Origin: Ilumatobacteraceae bacterium
Lineage (GTDB): Bacteria; Actinomycetota; Acidimicrobiia; Acidimicrobiales; Ilumatobacteraceae
Assembly: GCA_030728545.1 (NCBI GenBank)
Contig: JANQZQ010000046.1
Span: 1 to 33,401 of the forward strand
Direction: 5' to 3'
Length of the DNA stretch: 33,401 nucleotides
Within the stretch, counting starts at the first letter, position 1, and each line of letters begins with the position of its first letter. Positions 26,812 through 33,401 of this stretch are shown here, one piece after another. The position numbers were made by a program, and so were the translations under genes. The notes under the pieces were generated by a model. It saw only the letters and a list, made by a program, of their open reading frames with translations. It searched no databases and had not been told where the DNA came from.

Positions 26812-26870
26812 TCAATGCTCGGGTGTGTGCCGCTACCGAGGTGCGCTCGCCAGATCGAAAGGCCATAGAC

Positions 26871-27317
26871 ATGCGAACATTTTCAGCAAAGCCAAGTGAC
26901 GTGCAACGCGCCTGGCACGTGATCGATGCTGAAGGTCTCGTACTCGGCCGCATGTGCACGCAGGTCGCTGTGTTGTTGCGCGGCAAGCACAAGCCAACTT
27001 TCACCCCCAGCCTTGACACCGGTGACCATGTCATCATCATCAATGCATCCAAGGTCGTCATGACGAGTGGCAAAGCCGACGACAAGATCGTGGCTCGCCA
27101 CAGCGGTTACCCAGGTGGTATTCGCGTCGAGTCGTATGCCCATTTTCTTGACCGCAAGCCAGCTGACGCAATCACGCGCACGGTGCACGGCATGTTGCCC
27201 AAAGGCCGCCTTGGTCGTGCGATGATCAAGAAGTTGCAGGTGTACGGCGGTGCCGAGCATCCACACCTCGCCCAACAGCCCAAGCCCTTCGACATGAGCG
27301 ACGCCAAGGCGCGCTAA
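26871..27317 (+). CDS. rplM: Large-subunit ribosomal protein L13
   Basis: L13, 148 residues, an early 50S assembly protein. MRTFSAKPSDVQRAWHVIDAEG with LGRMCTQVAVLLRGKHKPTF and the HGMLPKGRLGRAMIKKLQVY segment are signatures. The ATG 26871 has GAAAGG eight bases upstream. A longer in-frame opening back to 26772 would add 33 residues with no family match and would run through the repeats and hairpin. rpsI follows after 46 bp. Confidence 0.97.
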   Translation: MRTFSAKPSDVQRAWHVIDAEGLVLGRMCTQVAVLLRGKHKPTFTPSLDTGDHVIIINASKVVMTSGKADDKIVARHSGYPGGIRVESYAHFLDRKPADAITRTVHGMLPKGRLGRAMIKKLQVYGGAEHPHLAQQPKPFDMSDAKAR

Positions 27318-27363
27318 GTCGCACCACAATTAACGAACATCGCACGAGAGGAAACACATCACC

Positions 27364-27759
27364 ATGGGCTCCAAGCCACTCACCCAAACCACCGGCCGCC
27401 GCAAGAGCGCAGTGTCGCGTGTTCGTCTGCGTCCTGGCTCGGGCAAAGTGACCGTCAACGGTCGCACGTTCGCTGAATATTTCCCCACCGCAATTCACCG
27501 CAACAATGCCACCGAGGCGTTGCGCATCACCGAACAACTGCAGACCTACGACGTTGATGTCGACATCATTGGTGGTGGCATCTCTGGTCAGTCTGGTGCG
27601 ATGCGTTTGGCAGTGGCTCGTTCGCTCGTTGAGCTCGACCCAGAGTGCCGTCCGGCGTTGAAGCGTGCTGGGTTGCTGGCTCGTGACTCGCGCAAGAAGG
27701 AAAGCAAGAAGTACGGTCTGAAAAAAGCCCGCAAGGCGCCGCAGTACACCAAGCGATAA
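27364..27759 (+). CDS. rpsI: Small-subunit ribosomal protein S9
   Basis: S9, 131 residues; its C-terminal tail reaches the P-site tRNA. QTTGRRKSAVSRVRLRPGSG, GGGISGQSGAMRLAVAR and the basic end KKARKAPQYTKR are typical, and the terminal Lys-Arg is preserved. GAGAGGAAAC lies upstream of the ATG. It pairs with rplM, as in nearly all bacteria. Confidence 0.98.
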   Translation: MGSKPLTQTTGRRKSAVSRVRLRPGSGKVTVNGRTFAEYFPTAIHRNNATEALRITEQLQTYDVDVDIIGGGISGQSGAMRLAVARSLVELDPECRPALKRAGLLARDSRKKESKKYGLKKARKAPQYTKR

Positions 27760-27769
27760 TTTCGCGGCT

Positions 27770-27785
27770 CGGCATCACGATGCCG
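27770..27785 (+). terminator. Hairpin after rpsI
   Basis: CGGCAT and ATGCCG form a perfect 6-bp stem around CACG, 10 bp after the rpsI stop. TTCAG follows, so there is no real T-run. It may partly terminate the rplM-rpsI transcript or protect its 3' end. It is weak evidence on its own. Confidence 0.3.
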
Positions 27786-27843
27786 TTCAGCAGTGTGTGG
27801 TGCTCCATATTGGGGCTCTGCGACGGGCAAGATGGTCATTGAC

Positions 27844-29154
27844 ATGTTGCAGTTTGGAACCGATGGCGTGCGCGGTCGCGTAGGTGTAGACCTCCACGAT
27901 GCCGATATCTCCCGGCTCGGTGCGGCAGTTGCCCGTGAATGGCCGGGCACTCAAATAGTGATTGGTCATGACGGTCGCGAAAGCGGTGCGGCCTGGTTGG
28001 CTGCGTTTGCCAGTGGTGTTGCCACGCAAGGCAATGTGGTGGTGAATGCCGGTGTGGTGCCCACGCCCGCACTTGCCTTGGCCGCACGCGACAATGCCTG
28101 TGTTGCGGTGGCGATTACGGCTTCGCACAATCTTTGGCACGACAACGGGGTCAAAGTGTTTGCCCCGGGTGGGCGAAAGTTGTCCGACGACCAGCAGCGT
28201 CGGATCGAGTTGCTGTGGCAGTCGAGTGATGCAGTGTCGACTCTTGAGCCGGTTGGCGTCAATGCGGTATCACCATACGTTGCGCAGAGTTATGTGGCAG
28301 CCCTTACCCGCGGCTTGAGCCTCGACAGTTTTGGCGGCCGTGAAATTTTGATTGATTGTGCCAACGGTGCCACCAGCACGGTGGCGTCGTCGGTGATGCA
28401 AGCACTGCAGATTCGTGCCGATATTCGTCATGCCGAGCCCAGCGGGCGCAACATCAACGACGGCTGTGGTGCCACGCATCCTCAAACACTGAGTGCCGAA
28501 TGTGCACAACGTGGTGTGATTGGCATTGCCTTCGACGGCGATGGCGACCGCTTGATTGCTGTTGATGAACAAGGCCATGTGGTTGACGGTGATTGCCTAA
28601 TTGCGCTCGCAGCGGTTGATTTGCTGGATCGTGGTGTGTTGACCCACAACACCGTGGTGGTCACGAGCATGACCAACCTTGGGTTTCATCGCGCGATGGC
28701 TGCGCGCAACATCACCGTGGTAACCACCGACGTGGGTGACCGCGCCGTGCTGGTGGCGATGGAAGCCGGCGGCTATGTGCTGGGTGGCGAACAAAGTGGG
28801 CATCTCATCCACGCTCTGCACGCCACCACGGGCGACGGTATGTTGTCGGCACTTCTGCTGCTCGACGTAGTGCGTCGTAGTGGCCGCTCGCTGTCTGACT
28901 TGGCAAGTGCTGCAATGCAACGTTTGCCGCAGGTGTTGCGCAACGTGCGAGTGAGTGTGAAGCCTTCCAATATTGAGTTGTTGTTGGCGCACGAACTGCA
29001 ACGTGAGCGAGCGTTACTTGGCGACGATGGTCGCATCGTGTTGCGTACCTCGGGCACCGAACCAGTGGTGCGCATCATGGTGGAAGCCGTGTCGATAGCC
29101 CTCGCTGACGAAGTAACCACGCGACTTGAGCAAGTCGTGCGCTCGCGCACCTAG
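27844..29154 (+). CDS. glmM: Phosphoglucosamine mutase
   Basis: GlmM, 436 residues from ATG 27844, converts glucosamine-6-phosphate to glucosamine-1-phosphate for UDP-GlcNAc synthesis. LQFGTDGVRG opens the protein. Ser94 in TASHN is the phosphoserine site, DGDGDR at 231-236 binds magnesium, GEQSGH is the sugar-binding loop and RTSGTEPVVR binds phosphate at the end. The active-site segment reads TASHNLWHDNGVK, with Leu-Trp where ProTyr/Phe is common. ATG 27832 is an alternative start adding four residues. The GlmS-like gene follows after 13 bp, so the two steps of the pathway are probably cotranscribed. Confidence 0.95.
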   Translation: MLQFGTDGVRGRVGVDLHDADISRLGAAVAREWPGTQIVIGHDGRESGAAWLAAFASGVATQGNVVVNAGVVPTPALALAARDNACVAVAITASHNLWHDNGVKVFAPGGRKLSDDQQRRIELLWQSSDAVSTLEPVGVNAVSPYVAQSYVAALTRGLSLDSFGGREILIDCANGATSTVASSVMQALQIRADIRHAEPSGRNINDGCGATHPQTLSAECAQRGVIGIAFDGDGDRLIAVDEQGHVVDGDCLIALAAVDLLDRGVLTHNTVVVTSMTNLGFHRAMAARNITVVTTDVGDRAVLVAMEAGGYVLGGEQSGHLIHALHATTGDGMLSALLLLDVVRRSGRSLSDLASAAMQRLPQVLRNVRVSVKPSNIELLLAHELQRERALLGDDGRIVLRTSGTEPVVRIMVEAVSIALADEVTTRLEQVVRSRT

Positions 29155-29167
29155 GTAGAATTGGGGT

Positions 29168-32100
29168 ATGTGCGGCATTATCGCGGTGTTGTCGCGCCCC
29201 GAAACTCGCCCAGTTCCTGTGGCGCAAGACTTGCTGGCCCAGCTGGATTCGCTGCTTGCCGACTGGGCGCTGGCCAGTGAAGCACTGCCATCTGATGACC
29301 AGCTGCACACGATGGCCACTGCCGCTGCTGGGGTGGATGCCACCTTGCGTGGCGACGCTGGGATGTGGCTCATGGCCGGCAACCGCGAGTTCATTGCAGC
29401 ACTCACCAATCGGCTCGACCAACTCGACGCGCATCTCGCCCGCAGCGACCAGCAACTTGAGCACCGTATTGAACACGCCGATGCCTCGGTCAGCGCAGCA
29501 GCGCTTGAACGCACTACTAACTTGCTGACCGCCGTACGCGACGCCACCTGGTCGCTGCGTAAAGATCGCATTCGAACCGCGTTGGCAGTAGATGGATTGG
29601 CGGGCGTAGGGGCAAGCCGCTCGGCGCTGGCCGCGTATTTGTCGATTCAGCAGGTGTTGTCGGCCATTGATCGTCTCGAAGTGCGCGGTCGGGATTCTGC
29701 CGGTGTGCACGTCATGGTGTGGAGTCACGGCTTAACCATCGACGATGCGCGAGTCGCAGGTTTGCTCGGTAGCCGCCACGACGACAGTTTGTTTACGTCT
29801 CGCTCGGTGCGTGTCACACGCAACGCGTGGTCGTTTGTGTATAAAGCAGCCGCGGAGATCGGTGAACTGGGCGATAACACCCGCGTGATGCGAACTGCAA
29901 TTGTCGACGACGACTTGTTGCGCTTGTTGGTGAGCCAGCCCGATGCCCGAGTTGGGGTATTGGGGCACACTCGTTGGGCCAGCGTTGGCATCATCTCTGA
30001 ACCCAACGCGCATCCGGTGAACAGTGAAGAACTCGAATCAGCCGCCGACGCTGCGTATCTCGTTGCTGCGCTCAACGGCGATGTCGACAACCATGCAGAT
30101 TTGCGCGCCCGCCACGAATTGCGTCTAGCCCAACCGATCACCACCGATGCCAAGGTGATTCCGGCACTCGTGTCGCGCAATTTGGCCAAAGGTGCGACGT
30201 TGCCCGAAGCATTTCGTGAAACCGTGGCAAGTTTCGACGGCTCGGTGGCAATTGCCGCTGCGTCAGCCGAGCAGCCCGAGATGTTGTTGTTGGCGTTGAA
30301 AGGCAGTGGTCAGGGCTTGTGCGTTGGGTTGGCCGACAATCGTTTTATTGTGGCCAGCGAGCCGTACGGGGTAGTTGAAGAAACCCAGCGATACGTGCGA
30401 ATGGATGGCGAATCTTTAGCCGATGCCAGTCGTCCGTCTAGCCGTGGGCAAGTCATGGTGCTGGATGCAGCACACGCTGGCTCGCCAGATGGCATCACGT
30501 TGGTGGCCTATGACGGCACGCCAATCGACCTCGGTGCGCACAACATGCTTACTGCCGAAGTCACCACTCGCGACATTGATCGCGGCGAGCACCATCACTT
30601 TTTGGCCAAAGAAATCAACGAAGCGCCACGCAGTTTTGCCAAAACGTTGCGCGGCAGAATTGTCGAACGCAATTCACAACTCAGTGTGACGCTCGACGAC
30701 TCGCAGTTGCCCAAGCGCATCGTCGACGAGCTTGCTGCCGGCTCGTTGCGCCGGGTCAGAGTTATCGGCCAGGGCACTGCGGCAATTGCCGGTCGCTCAC
30801 TCGCCAACTTGTTGAGTCAACTCACCCAAGATCGTCTGCGCGTCGATGCGTTACCCGCAACCGAGTTGTCGGGTTTCGGTCTGACCCTCGACATGAGCGA
30901 CACATTGATTATTGCCATCAGCCAGAGCGGCACTACGACCGACACCAATCGCACCGTCGACTTGGCACGTTCACGTGGGGCTCGAGTGCTGGCCGTGGTC
31001 AACCGTCGTGGCAGCGAACTTTCGGCCAAAGCTGATGGAGTCATCTATACGTCAGACGGTCGCGATGTGGAAATGAGCGTGGCCAGCACGAAGGCCTTTT
31101 ATGCCCAGGTGGCTGCCGGGGCGATTGTTGCCTGTGCGATTGCCCAAACGATTGGCGCTGGTTCACCCGAAGATCGTCACAATCTGCTGGTGGCGTTGCG
31201 CTCACTGCCAGATGCGCTGGGCGAAGTGTTGCAGTCGCGCCCCAAGATCGCCGATGCAGCACGCACGTTTGCCACATCGCGCCGCTACTGGACCGTCGTC
31301 GGCAACGGCCCCAACGCCGTCGCTGCCGAAGAAGTGCGCATCAAATTGAGCGAGCTGTGTTACAAATCAATTGCCTGCGACATCACCGAAGACAAAAAGC
31401 ACATCGATTTGTCGTGTGAACCGTTGATCTTTGTATGTGCTGCTGGTTTGAGTGGAGGCACGGCAACCGATGTCGCCAAAGAAATTGAGATCTATCGCGC
31501 CCACAAAGCGCTGCCAATTGTCGTGGCCACTATCGGCGAGCAGCGGTTTACAGCGGCAGCAGCCGTGATTGAAGTGCCAGTGGTGGACCCACGCGTGGCG
31601 TTTGTGTTGTCGGTGATGGTCGGGCATTTGTTTGGCTACGAAGCCGCTCTTGCGATTGATGCATTGGCTCGTCCGCTGCGCCAAACCCGCGAAGTGGTCG
31701 AGCACGCAGTCGAGCGTGGTGGCCAGGGCTCGACGCTGTTGACCAAGGTGCACGGCGAAATTGGTGTCGCAGCCAATCGGTTCTTTGACGCACTTTCCAC
31801 TGGCACCTACGACGGCAACCTCGAAGCGTCGACTGCGGTGCGTGTGGTTGGCATGTTGCGCACAGTCATGTCGGCCAACCCGTTGCAGTCGTATCAACGC
31901 GATTTCGGCAAAATTGCCACCCCTGAAGCACTGCTCGACGACATCATCGCTGCCTTGACTCGCGCCATTGACGAACTCACGCGCCCAATCGACGCCATCA
32001 AGCACCAAGCGAAAACGATTACGGTCGGCATTTCGCGCAGTGAAGAAGGCTTGCTCGACCGCACTCTCGTGCAAGCTGTGCTCAACGCCGGTGCTGCGCG

Positions 32101-32617
32101 CGACCGACTGCCGTATGGCGTGTTGAAAGTGCTCGCCGATCTTGACCCGGCAATCAGCCAAGTGGTGGGCTTCACGCGCTATCGCATCGAAGGCGACCCG
32201 TCTTCGCCCGAGTCGACCGTGATGATTGTCGACCGCGGTGGCATCGCCCGCGATCTGCAGTCGCGGGTGGATACGAGTAATGCATTGCGGGGCACTAAAC
32301 GCCGTGTGGCAGTTTCGCAAGAGGTGCTGGTGGCGCGTGGGCGTCGCGATAGTCGCACGGTGATCTTGATTCCAGAAACCAAGGGCACCGAAACCACTGG
32401 CATCACATTGGTGCACGTGTTGTTTCACGACCGGTTGCCCGCCGGCGTGCTGAAGCAAGTGTTGCAGGGCTACGACAACCGCTTCGAGCGTCTTGTCGAT
32501 GCTGTGACTGAAACTGAAGCAAGTTTCCGGGAAGATCGCTTGGCCGAAGTGTCGGTGGCAGACGCATTGATTTTGCCGATCACCTCGACCGCCGACATGT
32601 GGCGCGCCGGTGAATAG
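29168..32617 (+). CDS. Enlarged GlmS-like glutamine-fructose-6-phosphate aminotransferase
   Basis: A 1149-residue protein in the usual place of glmS (about 610 residues). It starts MCGIIAVLSR with the nucleophile Cys2. The next glutaminase motif, RGRDSAG, comes only at 173-179, so about 145 residues are inserted; about 45 more lie before GHTRW (266-270). Asn303-Gly304 and Asp327 match glutaminase residues. The sugar-isomerase half has ISQSGTTTDT (584-593) and a second SIS domain with Lys726, Glu729 and His745 at positions that align with E. coli Lys485, Glu488 and His504. Arg841 falls where E. coli Lys603, the fructose-binding lysine, is expected. About 300 residues of unrecognised sequence follow (850-1149). 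It probably makes glucosamine-6-phosphate, but altered chemistry or regulation is possible. Confidence 0.8.
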   Translation: MCGIIAVLSRPETRPVPVAQDLLAQLDSLLADWALASEALPSDDQLHTMATAAAGVDATLRGDAGMWLMAGNREFIAALTNRLDQLDAHLARSDQQLEHRIEHADASVSAAALERTTNLLTAVRDATWSLRKDRIRTALAVDGLAGVGASRSALAAYLSIQQVLSAIDRLEVRGRDSAGVHVMVWSHGLTIDDARVAGLLGSRHDDSLFTSRSVRVTRNAWSFVYKAAAEIGELGDNTRVMRTAIVDDDLLRLLVSQPDARVGVLGHTRWASVGIISEPNAHPVNSEELESAADAAYLVAALNGDVDNHADLRARHELRLAQPITTDAKVIPALVSRNLAKGATLPEAFRETVASFDGSVAIAAASAEQPEMLLLALKGSGQGLCVGLADNRFIVASEPYGVVEETQRYVRMDGESLADASRPSSRGQVMVLDAAHAGSPDGITLVAYDGTPIDLGAHNMLTAEVTTRDIDRGEHHHFLAKEINEAPRSFAKTLRGRIVERNSQLSVTLDDSQLPKRIVDELAAGSLRRVRVIGQGTAAIAGRSLANLLSQLTQDRLRVDALPATELSGFGLTLDMSDTLIIAISQSGTTTDTNRTVDLARSRGARVLAVVNRRGSELSAKADGVIYTSDGRDVEMSVASTKAFYAQVAAGAIVACAIAQTIGAGSPEDRHNLLVALRSLPDALGEVLQSRPKIADAARTFATSRRYWTVVGNGPNAVAAEEVRIKLSELCYKSIACDITEDKKHIDLSCEPLIFVCAAGLSGGTATDVAKEIEIYRAHKALPIVVATIGEQRFTAAAAVIEVPVVDPRVAFVLSVMVGHLFGYEAALAIDALARPLRQTREVVEHAVERGGQGSTLLTKVHGEIGVAANRFFDALSTGTYDGNLEASTAVRVVGMLRTVMSANPLQSYQRDFGKIATPEALLDDIIAALTRAIDELTRPIDAIKHQAKTITVGISRSEEGLLDRTLVQAVLNAGAARDRLPYGVLKVLADLDPAISQVVGFTRYRIEGDPSSPESTVMIVDRGGIARDLQSRVDTSNALRGTKRRVAVSQEVLVARGRRDSRTVILIPETKGTETTGITLVHVLFHDRLPAGVLKQVLQGYDNRFERLVDAVTETEASFREDRLAEVSVADALILPITSTADMWRAGE

Positions 32618-32635
32618 TCGGACTGGGCTGAGCGC

Positions 32636-33001
32636 ATGATCGGTGTGGGAATTGACGCCGTCGATATCGACCGGTTTCGGTCAACGTTGGAGCGTTCGCC
32701 GCGAATGGCTGATCGTTTGTTTACCGCCAGCGAACTTGAGTTAGCTGCGCGACGCGCCGATACTGCTGCGGTGTTGGCGGCGCGTTTTGCCGTGCGCGAA
32801 GCAACCATGAAGGCCCTCGGCGTAGGGCTTGGTGCCTTTGATTTTAAAGATGTTTCGGTGGTGAGCAGTGAGAGCGGGCGACCGGTGCTCAACGTGCAGG
32901 GCCGGGCTCGCGACTTGGCCCGCGAGTGTGGCGTGTCGGCTTGGCATGTTTCGATCACACATACCGAGCACCTTGCTATGGCCGTTGTAACCGCCGAGTA
33001 G
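32636..33001 (+). CDS. acpS: Holo-[acyl-carrier-protein] synthase
   Basis: AcpS, 121 residues, transfers 4'-phosphopantetheine from CoA to acyl carrier protein. The first magnesium ligand Asp7 lies in GVGIDAVDIDRF; the second motif RFAVREATMKALG holds Glu55 and Lys59. WHVSITHTEHLAMAVV near the end is the third conserved strand. It begins 18 bp after the GlmS-like gene. The order glmS-acpS-alr is common in actinobacteria. Confidence 0.95.
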   Translation: MIGVGIDAVDIDRFRSTLERSPRMADRLFTASELELAARRADTAAVLAARFAVREATMKALGVGLGAFDFKDVSVVSSESGRPVLNVQGRARDLARECGVSAWHVSITHTEHLAMAVVTAE

Positions 33002-33014
33002 CGGCACGCCCAAC

Positions 33015-33401
33015 ATGACCACGAATCACGCCAGCAACACGGTGGATGCAGCCATGCTGGCCACGCGTGCAACGCGTGCCACTATCGACCTTGCTGCACT
33101 GCGTCACAACGTTGCCGTTCTGGCCGAACAAGCCGGCACGTTGCAGTTGTGGGCGGTGGTTAAAGCCAATGCGTATGGTCACGGCGCAGTGCAATGCGCG
33201 CAAGCAGCGCTGGCAGCCGGTGCCCATGGGCTATGCGTGGCCTTAACCCAAGAAGCTGTCGAGTTGCGCACTGCTGGCATCGACGCACCAATCATGGTGC
33301 TGAGTGAGCAGCCCGTTTCCGACGCGCCGATTCTGGTTGCCCATCGTGTGGTGTGTGTGGCCTACAACGAGCACTACATTGCTGCATTAGCCAGTGCTGC
33401 A
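33015..33401 (+). CDS. alr: Alanine racemase, N-terminal fragment
   Basis: The first 129 residues of alanine racemase, cut by the window end with no stop reached. RATIDLAALRHNVAVL leads to VVKANAYGHG, in which Lys50 is the expected pyridoxal-phosphate lysine. The enzyme makes D-alanine for peptidoglycan. The ATG 33015 lies 13 bp after acpS; ATG 33054 (Met14) is an alternative start, since the first 17 residues are not conserved. No clear Shine-Dalgarno sequence is seen. Confidence 0.94.
   Translation, partial: MTTNHASNTVDAAMLATRATRATIDLAALRHNVAVLAEQAGTLQLWAVVKANAYGHGAVQCAQAALAAGAHGLCVALTQEAVELRTAGIDAPIMVLSEQPVSDAPILVAHRVVCVAYNEHYIAALASAA

Noticed and set aside
26772..26870. N-terminal extension of rplM by 33 residues
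   Set aside because: It has no L13 homology, passes through the hairpin and candidate -10 box, and lacks a ribosome-binding site; ATG 26871 has GAAAGG at good spacing.
27793..27831. Earlier GTG start for glmM
   Set aside because: GlmM proteins begin within a few residues of FGTDGVRG; the extra residues are not conserved.
31367..32458. 363-codon open frame on the minus strand opposite the GlmS-like gene
   Set aside because: The translation is rich in His, Arg and Cys with no motif. The plus-strand gene has clear catalytic motifs across the same stretch.

Overview
The window is a 33.4 kb block of plus-strand genes from an actinobacterium. Gene order (rpoBC, str, S10, spc and alpha operons, then rplM-rpsI, glmM, a glmS-like gene, acpS and alr), a zinc-type S14, a short-LID adenylate kinase and an actinobacterial-type RpoC insertion all fit this. 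Moderate G+C, rich TTG/CTC leucine use and the oversized GlmS-like protein make me favour the class Acidimicrobiia (Ilumatobacter-like aquatic lineages). That placement is inference from memory, not a search.

Layout. 1-4417: end of rpoB and all of rpoC. 4418-4639: a 222-bp spacer with a degenerate 15-bp tandem repeat and a possible promoter. 4640-9181: rpsL, rpsG, fusA, tuf, rpsJ. 9261-10412: an HtrA-like membrane serine protease that separates rpsJ from rplC. 10413-10695: a 283-bp spacer with a terminator and then a structured rplC leader containing a second terminator-like hairpin. 10696-20002: rplC through rplO, tightly packed, with eight start/stop overlaps or near overlaps across the cluster. 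20033-25212: secY, adk, infA, rpmJ, rpsM, rpsK, rpsD, rpoA, rplQ. 25236-26753: truA and a family 2 glycosyltransferase. 26871-27759: rplM-rpsI. 27844-33401: glmM, the 1149-residue GlmS-like protein, acpS and a truncated alr (cell-envelope precursor and carrier-protein genes).

The genes couple transcription (RpoB, RpoC, RpoA), translation (24 ribosomal proteins of the main cluster plus S12, S7, S10, L13 and S9, EF-G, EF-Tu, IF-1), secretion (SecY), nucleotide balance (Adk), tRNA modification (TruA) and envelope precursor synthesis (GlmM, GlmS-like, Alr). No stretch above 300 bp lacks a gene, and no gene lies on the minus strand.

Points of most interest: infA appears to start with CTG; the GlmS-like protein has about 190 extra residues inside its glutaminase domain and about 300 extra at its C-terminus; the S10 operon is split by a protease gene and followed by a leader that looks like an attenuator; S12 carries Arg at the streptomycin-resistance position 88; EF-Tu has DMPGH in place of DCPGH; L2 has Leu at the position of the conserved His229; and three helically phased 11-bp repeats precede rplM. 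I saw no CRISPR array, insertion sequence, tRNA, rRNA or phage gene.
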